A DNA stretch of 32,992 bases from assembly GCA_903839615.1 (NCBI GenBank), contig CAIMCX010000057.1, positions 1 through 32,992 on the forward strand, given 5' to 3'. Below the pieces are notes generated by a model, which was not told the DNA's origin, did no database searches, and saw only the letters and a list, made by a program, of their open reading frames with translations. Position numbers and translations under genes: made by a program. This document shows, piece after piece, positions 25,557-32,992 of this stretch. The stretch is from an uncultured bacterium (lineage in GTDB: Bacteria; Bipolaricaulota; Bipolaricaulia; UBA7950; UBA9294). Each line of letters opens with the position of its first letter. The stretch's first letter is position 1.

Positions 25557-28500
25557 TCAGCTTCCGACCTCGACGTCGAACGAGAGAGGAGCGTAGCGAA
25601 GGACCGCCTCGGGGAATGCCAGGATCGAGATGTAGAGCCAAGTGTCTCCCTTAGCCTGTTCGATCCCGATCCGAAGGCAGTTCGCGATGTCCTTGAACAG
25701 GCCGAAATCGGGGTGCAGCGTCGAATGCGCCTCCGCGGCATACGTCGCGCCGAGGGTGAGCCCCCAACCGTCTACCGACTCGACTTCTGCACTGAGGTCC
25801 CAGCCGGAGATCACATGCGCGGCCAGGTCGGCGTGGAGATCGAGCGATAGCGAGAAGCGGTCAACCTTGGACGCAAGCGTCAGCGACGACGTCTCGAAGC
25901 GCCGGTTGGTCGTGTCAAGTGGCAAGTGCCAGGTAGCGGACCTTGTACCGTCGGTCCACTTCGCGAGGAGGTCAAATGCGGTGATGCGGCCCTCTGCCGG
26001 ACTGAACGTGCCACTGGCCGTCCAGTCGGCGAACGCACTCCACGTGGCGGAGGCACGGAGGAGCCCCGGACCGCTCTCGAGGCTGTAGCTTCCCGAGACC
26101 TTGAGATGGATCACGCCCTTGCGGTCGAGAGTCCAGTCGAGCTCATTGCCGCTCGTCAGCCGGTCGGAGTCGAGCGGGCTGGCTCCGAGGACCCAAGTGC
26201 TCGCCCAGGTCACCGTAAGGTCGCCGAACGTCGCGGTGGGAGTAAGAGCCAGCGCGAGTTGGTCCTTCTTCCCGAGCGGGCCATCGTAGATGGATCCGCG
26301 GATCGATGCTTCGGGGACGATGCGAAGCGGACCGAGGCTGAACGAATCGGCTACTGCGTTGGCAGCGACCGCCAGGCGGAACGTCCCGTCGAGAGGCTTT
26401 CCGAGAGTCCCCTCTCTTACCCACCCGGCACTCGCGCGCGGCTCAATGCGCAACGTGCCCACGTGAAGCGCTGGCGTCGCGACACTGAGTTCGGGGAGCT
26501 GCTCGGAGACGTGCGTGGCTCCGGCCGTCGTTGTTGTGAGACTCCGCGCTGCCGCCGCGGTGATCTTCCCGATGCCCGAGTTGCCCGACAGGACGAAGGA
26601 GTAGGAGAGGCGTTGCTTGGCCCCCTTCGCGCTGTAGTCGAGCGTGCCGGTTCCCTGCCAGTCCGTGCTGAGCGATGCGGTGTGCTGGAACTTCAGCGAG
26701 GTCTCGGAATCGCCTACCTTCGCTGCGAGATGGTAGCCGGAGATCTCACCTCGCTCGCCGCCCAGGTCGTAGCGCAGGATGCCGCCCAATCCGATCTCGC
26801 CATAGCGGGTGTACACGTCGACGTTGACGTTTCCGTACAGCGCTTGGCTGACGAAGTACGGCAGGCTCCATTTCGCGAACCATCCTCGCTCCGCGCTTCT
26901 GCCGATCGCGGGGAAGAGAGGCGCCTCGAGCGTTTCCTTCAGCGGCTGGACGTAGAGCGGCAACCAGACAAGGGGCACTCCGCCGGCGCTGCCGGTGATG
27001 CCGTACGCGACGAGCAGCCTGTCGGGATAGAGAAGAAGCCGGTTGGCGCGCAGGCTGTACGGCTGTTGCTGGATGCCGACGTCGCAGCAGTGACAGGTCG
27101 TGAGTTCGCTGCCGTAGGCCTCAAGAAGCGTCAGACGACCGCTCTCGAACTCAAGTCGGCCGCGGTCGGCTCGAAAGTAGAGCTCCGTCTCGTCTCCGGC
27201 CGAGTTCCTAAATCGGGTTGAGCCGGCCAGAGCCGTCGCCTCGGCAGATTGCGGCCGGACGTTGTCCGTCTCCGTCGCCATCTCGGCGACCAGCGTATCG
27301 CTCTCCACATCGAGTCCTTCACCGGTGGCCAGGGCCACGTGCCCGGAGGCCGACATCCGCCAGCTGCCGGACTGCACTTCCTCGAGGACGAGCGCGTCAG
27401 CGCGAATGGACGTGTCTGCAAAGGTAGCGCTGACATTGCCCGACGCGCGAAGCTGCGTGTCATCCTCGGAAACAAACAGCTGATCGCAGTTGATGTGGAC
27501 AGGGATGGCCGCGTGGAGAGACACCGACGCGAGGGAAACGACTACGAGGACGGACAGGACGACGAGCGGGAGCCTTGTCCGCAGGCGACTCCACACGTCG
27601 CGCGATGCGAGGCGATCGACGCGCAGGAAGAGCAAGAGGCCCAAGGCTCCAAACAGGATGTCCGGCAGCCACGCAGCGAGCGCTGGATCCATCGCAGCTC
27701 GTCGGCCAAGCGTCTGAGTCCACCAGAGAACGCCTTGGTAGATCGCAACGAGAAGGAGGGCGAGGACGATGCCGACGGCCCGGCTACGAGGCTGGAACGC
27801 CAGACTGAGCGAACCGCTGACGAGGACGAAGATGACGGCGGCGAGAGGCAGCGCCATCTTAAGGTGGATCTCCACCAGGTATTCATTCACTCGTTGGCCG
27901 TTGGCGCGAGCTTGGGCCACTCGCGTCAAGAGCTCCGCCATGCCCATCTCGGTCGTCGTTCGCGAGCGCGCCAGGAGTTCCGTGATCCCCTGATCGATGG
28001 GCAGGGCGAGCGAGGCCACGATGGCGGAAAACGTGAGGTTCCCCGCGCGGTCGAAGCCGTAGACGTGCGCGTTGGTGAGTGACCACGCGTCTCCGCTTCG
28101 GGTGCCCTCTTCCGCCGTGAGCATCGTGAGCTGAGTCTGGCCGCCGGCCTGCGCCTGGGGGAAGAGCTGCCCGCTTGTGTCGTAGATGTGGACGTCGTAC
28201 AGCTTCCCAGTCGATTCGTCGTAGCGACGGATGTAGAGGAACTCGTCGTTCGGCCCCTTGAAGAAGGCGTTCGACGTGATGCGCGGAACACCCTGCTGGA
28301 AGATGATGCCGCGGAGGGCGTCCTGATAAGCGCTCTCGGATGCGGGGACGAGCCAGTTGTAGACGCCGAAGTCGGCGACGGCGATGACGCCGGCAGCCAG
28401 GACGAGCGGGAGAAGCACGCGACGCAGCGGGATTCCGAGGGATTCGAGAGCGACGACCTCCCGGTCGTGGACCATTCGCCCGAGGCCGAGAAAGGTTGCG

Positions 28501-28715
28501 AAGAGCACGGCCATTGGGACGGCCACGACAAGCAAGCTCGGGACCTTGAGAAGAACGAGGCGCAACAGGGTGGGCATGCTGATGCCGCGATCCACCATCA
28601 GATCCGAGAGAGACAGGATGATGTTCAGAAGGATGAACAGGACGAGTCCGGCGATCGCCAACGCGAAGGGGCCGATCATCTCGCGCAGCACGTATCGGTC
28701 GGAACGGCGCAGCAT
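25557..28715 (-). CDS. Fusion of LptF/LptG-family permease with LptA/LptD (OstA plus beta-barrel-like) region
   Basis: N-terminal ~373 aa: MLRRSDRYVLREMIGPFALAIAGLVLFILLNIILSLSDLMVDRGIS...VPMAVLFATFLGLGRMVHDREVVALESLGIPLRRVL...VEIHLKMALPLAAVIFVLVSGSLSLAF (LptF/G). C-terminal ~679 aa: OstA-like 'INCDQLFVSEDDTQLRASGNVSATFADTSIRADALVLEE' and LptD-like 'TTCHCC...YSLRANRLLLYPDRLLVAYGITGSAGGVPLVWLPLYVQPLKETLEAPLFPAIGRSAERGWFAKWSLPYFVS'. Start ATG 28715 rather than the ORF track's 28835. Confidence 0.88.
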   Translation of the reverse strand: MLRRSDRYVLREMIGPFALAIAGLVLFILLNIILSLSDLMVDRGISMPTLLRLVLLKVPSLLVVAVPMAVLFATFLGLGRMVHDREVVALESLGIPLRRVLLPLVLAAGVIAVADFGVYNWLVPASESAYQDALRGIIFQQGVPRITSNAFFKGPNDEFLYIRRYDESTGKLYDVHIYDTSGQLFPQAQAGGQTQLTMLTAEEGTRSGDAWSLTNAHVYGFDRAGNLTFSAIVASLALPIDQGITELLARSRTTTEMGMAELLTRVAQARANGQRVNEYLVEIHLKMALPLAAVIFVLVSGSLSLAFQPRSRAVGIVLALLLVAIYQGVLWWTQTLGRRAAMDPALAAWLPDILFGALGLLLFLRVDRLASRDVWSRLRTRLPLVVLSVLVVVSLASVSLHAAIPVHINCDQLFVSEDDTQLRASGNVSATFADTSIRADALVLEEVQSGSWRMSASGHVALATGEGLDVESDTLVAEMATETDNVRPQSAEATALAGSTRFRNSAGDETELYFRADRGRLEFESGRLTLLEAYGSELTTCHCCDVGIQQQPYSLRANRLLLYPDRLLVAYGITGSAGGVPLVWLPLYVQPLKETLEAPLFPAIGRSAERGWFAKWSLPYFVSQALYGNVNVDVYTRYGEIGLGGILRYDLGGERGEISGYHLAAKVGDSETSLKFQHTASLSTDWQGTGTLDYSAKGAKQRLSYSFVLSGNSGIGKITAAAARSLTTTTAGATHVSEQLPELSVATPALHVGTLRIEPRASAGWVREGTLGKPLDGTFRLAVAANAVADSFSLGPLRIVPEASIRGSIYDGPLGKKDQLALALTPTATFGDLTVTWASTWVLGASPLDSDRLTSGNELDWTLDRKGVIHLKVSGSYSLESGPGLLRASATWSAFADWTASGTFSPAEGRITAFDLLAKWTDGTRSATWHLPLDTTNRRFETSSLTLASKVDRFSLSLDLHADLAAHVISGWDLSAEVESVDGWGLTLGATYAAEAHSTLHPDFGLFKDIANCLRIGIEQAKGDTWLYISILAFPEAVLRYAPLSFDVEVGS

Positions 28716-28815
28716 CACGCCGCATGATAGCCAACCGAGCGACCCGATCGCTAGCCCGCGCATCCAAAGCCGTGGCTCCCCATCAGGGGATACGGTATAG
28801 TCTGCGCAAGGAGCC

Positions 28816-30114
28816 ATGGGAACGCGAGTCTGCATCGAGACCTGGGGCTGTCAGCTGAACCTTCATCAGTCGGAAGGCATCGCCGGCGTGCTGGAGAAGG
28901 CGGGTCTCACGGTCGTAGACCGTCTGGAAGATGCCGACGTTGTCTTGTTCAATGGCTGCATGGTCCGTGGCAAGGCGGAAGAGAAGCTGCTCGGCCGCAT
29001 CGGAGCCGTGGTGGAAGAGAAGCGGCGCCGAAATGTCGTGTTCGGCGTCGGCGGTTGTTTCGGGCAAGTATACGGGGATACCCTCTTCGCACGCTCGCGG
29101 GCGATCGATTTTGTGTTCGGCACGCGTCGCCACACGGAACTGCCTGCCTTGATCGAAGCTGCTAGGCGGGATCGCGTGTCTCTTCTTGCCGCTGCGGACG
29201 ACATCTCCCTCGAGGAGACGCCTTTTCGCAGGGCGAGCGGTGTGACGGCCATGGTGAGCATCGCGGAAGGGTGTTCGAACGCATGTGCCTACTGTATCGT
29301 GCCTCGGGCGCGCGGGCCGATGCGGAGCCGAGATCCGGACGCCGTTCTGGCCGAGGTACGCGACGCGGTTCGAGGAGGCCGCCGCGAGGTGCTTCTCTTG
29401 GGGCAGAACGTGAACGCCTACGGCACGGACCGGCTGGAATTCGGAGGGTTCGCGCGCCTGCTCGTTCGAGTGGCCGACGAAGGGCCGGAGCGAATCCGGT
29501 TCACGAGTTCGCATCCGCGTGACATGAACCAGGAGATCCTTGACGCGATGGCGAGCCGGACGAACGTCTGCCGCCACCTTCACCTTCCGCTGCAATCTGG
29601 ATCGGATCGCGTGCTGCGGGCAATGAACCGCGGCTACACGCGGGAGTCATTCCTGCGTTTGGTCGACGCCGCGCGTCGCACGGTCTCCACGGTCAACGTC
29701 ACGACGGACCTCATCGTCGGATTCCCGGGGGAGACGGAGTCCGAGTTTGAGGAGACACTCGAGGTCGTTCGGGAGGTCCGGTTCGGCTCGATCTATGCGG
29801 CGAAGTACTCGCCGCGCCCTGGGACGCGCGCCGCGGCGTGGGATGACGACGTGCCGACCGACGAAAAGGAGAGCCGATTGGCGTGCCTGCTCGACATCGA
29901 GCGAACGATTGCCGCGGGGGAGAATGCGGAACTCGTGGGCGCGACGCTGATCATCCTCATCGAAGGGCAGACGGGCGACGGACGGCACTTCGGCCGCGCC
30001 GACGACCATCGGACTGTCGTCGTGGAAGGGCAGGTGCGCGACGGCGATCTCATCGAGGTCCGAATCGTCTCGGCGTCTGCATCGGCGCTCATCGGAGAAG
30101 CCGAGGTTTCATAG
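28816..30114 (+). CDS. miaB: MiaB-like radical SAM methylthiotransferase
   Basis: ETWGCQLNLHQSEGI; NGCMVRGKAEEK; GGCFGQ; IAEGCSNACAYCIVPRARGPMRSRDP (CxxxCxxC); LLLGQNVNAYG; LPLQSGSDRVLRAMNRGYT; C-terminal TRAM-like domain. Confidence 0.9.
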   Translation: MGTRVCIETWGCQLNLHQSEGIAGVLEKAGLTVVDRLEDADVVLFNGCMVRGKAEEKLLGRIGAVVEEKRRRNVVFGVGGCFGQVYGDTLFARSRAIDFVFGTRRHTELPALIEAARRDRVSLLAAADDISLEETPFRRASGVTAMVSIAEGCSNACAYCIVPRARGPMRSRDPDAVLAEVRDAVRGGRREVLLLGQNVNAYGTDRLEFGGFARLLVRVADEGPERIRFTSSHPRDMNQEILDAMASRTNVCRHLHLPLQSGSDRVLRAMNRGYTRESFLRLVDAARRTVSTVNVTTDLIVGFPGETESEFEETLEVVREVRFGSIYAAKYSPRPGTRAAAWDDDVPTDEKESRLACLLDIERTIAAGENAELVGATLIILIEGQTGDGRHFGRADDHRTVVVEGQVRDGDLIEVRIVSASASALIGEAEVS

Positions 30115-30138
30115 CAGACAGCCGACGAGGGGGCGGTC

Positions 30139-32661
30139 GTGGGGCAGAGAGGGCGAGGCGAGCCGCTTCCGTGGGCGGCCCTTGGCCTCGGTCACTTCCT
30201 GGCCGTAGCGGGAGGGGACGTTGTTTTCTTCCGCGACGGGGCACAGGAGCGAAGAGCGCGGACTCCGGACGATCCGGCGCTCTGCCGTGTCACCTACGGA
30301 GAACGACTAGAGGACGACGTTCCGCTCCTTGACCTGTCGCTCCTCTATCGGAGCCTGTTCCCGTGTGAAGCCGATCACAGCCTGGCAGCGGCGTGCGCTG
30401 CGCTCGGCGTGCCATGGCAGCCGAAGGCGCAGGGGTCTGCAGTGGGCCTACTCCTCCTGCACGTCCTGACGGAGGCGGCAGGACTCGATCCTGAGATGCT
30501 CCAGCTCGTCGCCTACCTCTGCGGCGGCAGGATCCAAGACGTACTGCTCGGGTTGGTTGCGCTCGTCGGTCCCGCGGAGGCAGAGGCGCCAGGGAACGAA
30601 GACGAGTCGTCGGCGCACTGCACCCGCGGCGATTGGACAACCGTGGGCGACGTCCTGGGACCGGACGGGCTCCTGGCGCACGAACTCCCAGCGTACGAAG
30701 CTCGCAACGGCCAGATCGAGATGGCCGCCGCCGTGGCCGACACCCTTGATGTGGGAGGAGCACTGTGCGTCGAGGCGGGGCCGGGAACCGGAAAGACGTT
30801 CGCGTATCTCGTGCCGGCGCTGTCGAGCCTTGAAGAGGCCGAAGCAGGGCGCGTCGTCGTCTGCACACGGACGAAGCAGCTTCAGGAGCAGATCTTCCGC
30901 AAGGACCTGCCCTTTCTCGCGTCGCGCATGGGGACGCGGGCCGTTACAGCCCTTCTCAAAGGTAGGGAGAACTACCTCTGCCTTCGCCGCTGGGAAAACG
31001 TCGCGCGAGAGATGAGCGAGGGACTCGAGCATTCCCGCCTCTCCTCGCTCGCCTCGCTCGGGCGCTGGGTATTCGATACGGAGACTGGAGACATCGAGGA
31101 GAACAGTGCCTTCCTCGCTCAAGATGACGCAGGGGAGCTCTGGTCGAGGCTTGGCGATTCGCCCTCGACGTGCGCCGGGTCATTCTGCCCCCACGTCGAC
31201 GAGTGCTTTTCGATGCGCGCGCGCCGACATGCCCGCAAGGCGGATCTCGTCGTTGTCAATCACTCTCTCTTGTTGAGCGATGCCGCAGCGGGCGGCGTCA
31301 TACTGGGGAAGTACGCACACCTCATCGTGGACGAGGCGCACGCGCTCGAGGCCGCGGCGCGGCTTGCCTTTACGTCTACGCTATCGGAGGGCCGCGTTGA
31401 GAGGATCGCCGACGATCTCGGCCCCGGGCGAACGGCGCGGAGGCGCGGGTGGTTCGATCGCCTGCCGGAAGGGGCGGACCTCGTCAAGGCCGTAGACGCG
31501 TCGACGCGCGCTCGCGACCTGACGTCACGCGTGGTGCACGCCGTCAAGGCCCTGGTGGCCGACGAGCGGCGCGGGCGGCTCCCTGACCTTTCGGATGTAG
31601 GCGCGGAACTTGGCCAGCTGCGCAGCGCGCTGCGCAGCTGGGAGCTCTGCGTGGAGGAGGAGATCGAGCAGTTGCGCGATGAGCCGGAGCTGGCTCGGGA
31701 AGGAGAAGGAGGGCTCACGGCAATCCGTGAACTCGTCTCCGTCTGCGACACGCTCGCGGCGCCTCCGGCCGAGAACGTGGTTCATTGGCATGAGTGGGAG
31801 TTCGGGCGCCTCTCGCTTCATGTCACGCCGCTCGACGTCGCGCCGATTCTGAAGCAGCGCGTCTACAGCGGTCTCGCGTCCGTCGTCCTGACGTCGGCCA
31901 CTCTGTCGACCGGCGGCGACTTCGAGTACTTGGTTGAGAGCCTTGGCCTTGCCAGCGGCTTCGATCGAGTGAGAACCGCCGTCGTCGAGAGTCCGTTTCG
32001 CTACGAGAAGCTGATGCGCATTCTCCTACCGTCCGATGTGCCGCCGGTCAGCAGCGACACGGGGGCCTACGCCGACGCCGTCGCGTCGCTGTTGATCGAT
32101 CTCCATGGCGCGCTCGATCGCAACGGGCTGGTTCTGTTCACGTCCTACGACCTCCTGAATGAGGTGCGCGAGCGGATCCGGAATCGGGTCCCCACATTGG
32201 CTCAAGGCGTTGACGGTTCGCGGTCGGCTCTGCTTGAAAGGTTCCGGCGCGAGCGGGGAGGGTGCGTCCTCTTGGGTACGGACAGCTTCTGGGAAGGCAT
32301 CGACCTTCCCGGAGAGGAGCTCGAGTACGTCGTCGTCACTCGCCTCCCGTTTGCCGTCCCGACGGATCCCGTCTTCGCGGCTCTGTCGGCCGAGTTCGAG
32401 CGCCGTGGACGCGACGCATTCACCCATCTCGCCCTTCCGCAAGCGATCCTGCGGCTGCGGCAAGGCGTAGGTCGACTGATCCGCACGTCATCCGACCGCG
32501 GAGTGGTCATCGTTACGGACGACAGAATCCGAACGAGGTCCTACGGCCGGAAATTTGCGGGCGCGCTTCCGGTGCGCGTCGAAGTCCTGCCTTCTGCGGG
32601 GGACGCGGTGCGGGAGGCGGCGGAATGGTTTGGCCGCGAGGCGCGGACGGAGCGCAGCTGA
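30139..32661 (+). CDS. dinG: DinG/XPD-family ATP-dependent DNA helicase with unusual N-terminal domain
   Basis: GTG start; EAGPGTGKTFAYLVPAL (Walker A); LIVDEAHALE (DEAH); Cys set around CAGSFCPHVDECFSMRARRHARKADLVVVNHSLLLS (Fe-S region); FWEGIDLPGEELEYVVVTRLPF; QGVGRLIRTSSDRGVVIVTDDR. Confidence 0.9.
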   Translation: MGQRGRGEPLPWAALGLGHFLAVAGGDVVFFRDGAQERRARTPDDPALCRVTYGERLEDDVPLLDLSLLYRSLFPCEADHSLAAACAALGVPWQPKAQGSAVGLLLLHVLTEAAGLDPEMLQLVAYLCGGRIQDVLLGLVALVGPAEAEAPGNEDESSAHCTRGDWTTVGDVLGPDGLLAHELPAYEARNGQIEMAAAVADTLDVGGALCVEAGPGTGKTFAYLVPALSSLEEAEAGRVVVCTRTKQLQEQIFRKDLPFLASRMGTRAVTALLKGRENYLCLRRWENVAREMSEGLEHSRLSSLASLGRWVFDTETGDIEENSAFLAQDDAGELWSRLGDSPSTCAGSFCPHVDECFSMRARRHARKADLVVVNHSLLLSDAAAGGVILGKYAHLIVDEAHALEAAARLAFTSTLSEGRVERIADDLGPGRTARRRGWFDRLPEGADLVKAVDASTRARDLTSRVVHAVKALVADERRGRLPDLSDVGAELGQLRSALRSWELCVEEEIEQLRDEPELAREGEGGLTAIRELVSVCDTLAAPPAENVVHWHEWEFGRLSLHVTPLDVAPILKQRVYSGLASVVLTSATLSTGGDFEYLVESLGLASGFDRVRTAVVESPFRYEKLMRILLPSDVPPVSSDTGAYADAVASLLIDLHGALDRNGLVLFTSYDLLNEVRERIRNRVPTLAQGVDGSRSALLERFRRERGGCVLLGTDSFWEGIDLPGEELEYVVVTRLPFAVPTDPVFAALSAEFERRGRDAFTHLALPQAILRLRQGVGRLIRTSSDRGVVIVTDDRIRTRSYGRKFAGALPVRVEVLPSAGDAVREAAEWFGREARTERS

Positions 32662-32662
32662 A

Positions 32663-32691
32663 TTGACTTGGACCGGCACGACCGGTAGAAT
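32663..32691 (+). promoter_or_regulatory. Sigma70-like promoter for the glycosyltransferase gene
   Basis: TTGACT (32663-32668), 17-nt spacer, TAGAAT (32686-32691). Confidence 0.65.
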
Positions 32692-32745
32692 GGCGCTCAC
32701 ACAAGTGGTAGCAGCGCGTTCGTTCCAGAGAGCATTCCAGACCTG

Positions 32746-32992
32746 ATGGCTATTTCCGCGATAGTACCGGCGTACAACGAGGCGGGTCGTATTGGTGCGG
32801 TCCTCGAGCCGATCTTGGCGAGCCGGCTCGTGGATGAGGTGATTGTCGTCGACGATGGGTCGACCGACGGAACGGCCGAGGAGACGGGAAAGTTCCCTGT
32901 GCGCCTGATTCGGTTGCCGGACAACCGGGGCAAGGCCGCGGCGCTGGATGCCGGCGTGTCGGCCGCGAGGAACGACACCTTCCTCTTCCTCG
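32746..32992 (+). CDS. Family 2 glycosyltransferase, N-terminal part (truncated by window end)
   Basis: MAISAIVPAYNEAGRIGAVLEPILASRLVDEVIVVDDGSTDGTAEETGKFPVRLIRLPDNRGKAAALDAGVSAARNDTFLFL. Confidence 0.9.
   Translation, partial: MAISAIVPAYNEAGRIGAVLEPILASRLVDEVIVVDDGSTDGTAEETGKFPVRLIRLPDNRGKAAALDAGVSAARNDTFLFL

Noticed and set aside
25926-27221. 431-aa plus-strand ORF
   Set aside because: Antisense to the LptD-like half of the fusion gene; Arg/Glu-rich and no domain.

Overview
This is a high-GC bacterial chromosomal window. The organism cannot be named from sequence alone, but LptF/G- and LptD-like sequences suggest a diderm. It carries housekeeping genes (ileS of eukaryote-like type 2, purA, rplM, aspS, miaB-like, dinG-like, a YhaM-like HD nuclease, a rhomboid protease, an M42 peptidase, a nitrilase) mixed with a group of secreted PKD-domain proteins and a MoxR/DUF58/DUF4129 operon. 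No tRNA, rRNA, CRISPR array or transposase was recognised. The strongest candidates for something new are: (1) a single ~1052-aa ORF fusing an LptF/LptG-type inner-membrane permease to a signal-peptide-like segment and an LptA/LptD (OstA) plus beta-barrel-like region; (2) a two-part repeated module ('RTI...GWxxxPxENxG' followed by 'AIxxW...VPxTxGxTI...IAYWLTG...DPLP') in two neighbouring secreted PKD/VWA proteins, convergent with a MoxR-DUF58 operon; (3) a MoaD/ThiS-like ubiquitin-fold protein ending in GGG, translationally coupled to an 8-oxoguanine-deaminase-like amidohydrolase; (4) an ~85-bp tandem repeat whose units each fold into two hairpins; (5) an in-frame 60-bp duplication of a thioesterase C-terminus lying beyond its stop codon; (6) a 29-aa membrane micropeptide missing from the ORF track, whose stop codon sits in a perfect 20-bp palindrome. 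Family calls come from motif recognition by eye; no database search was run.
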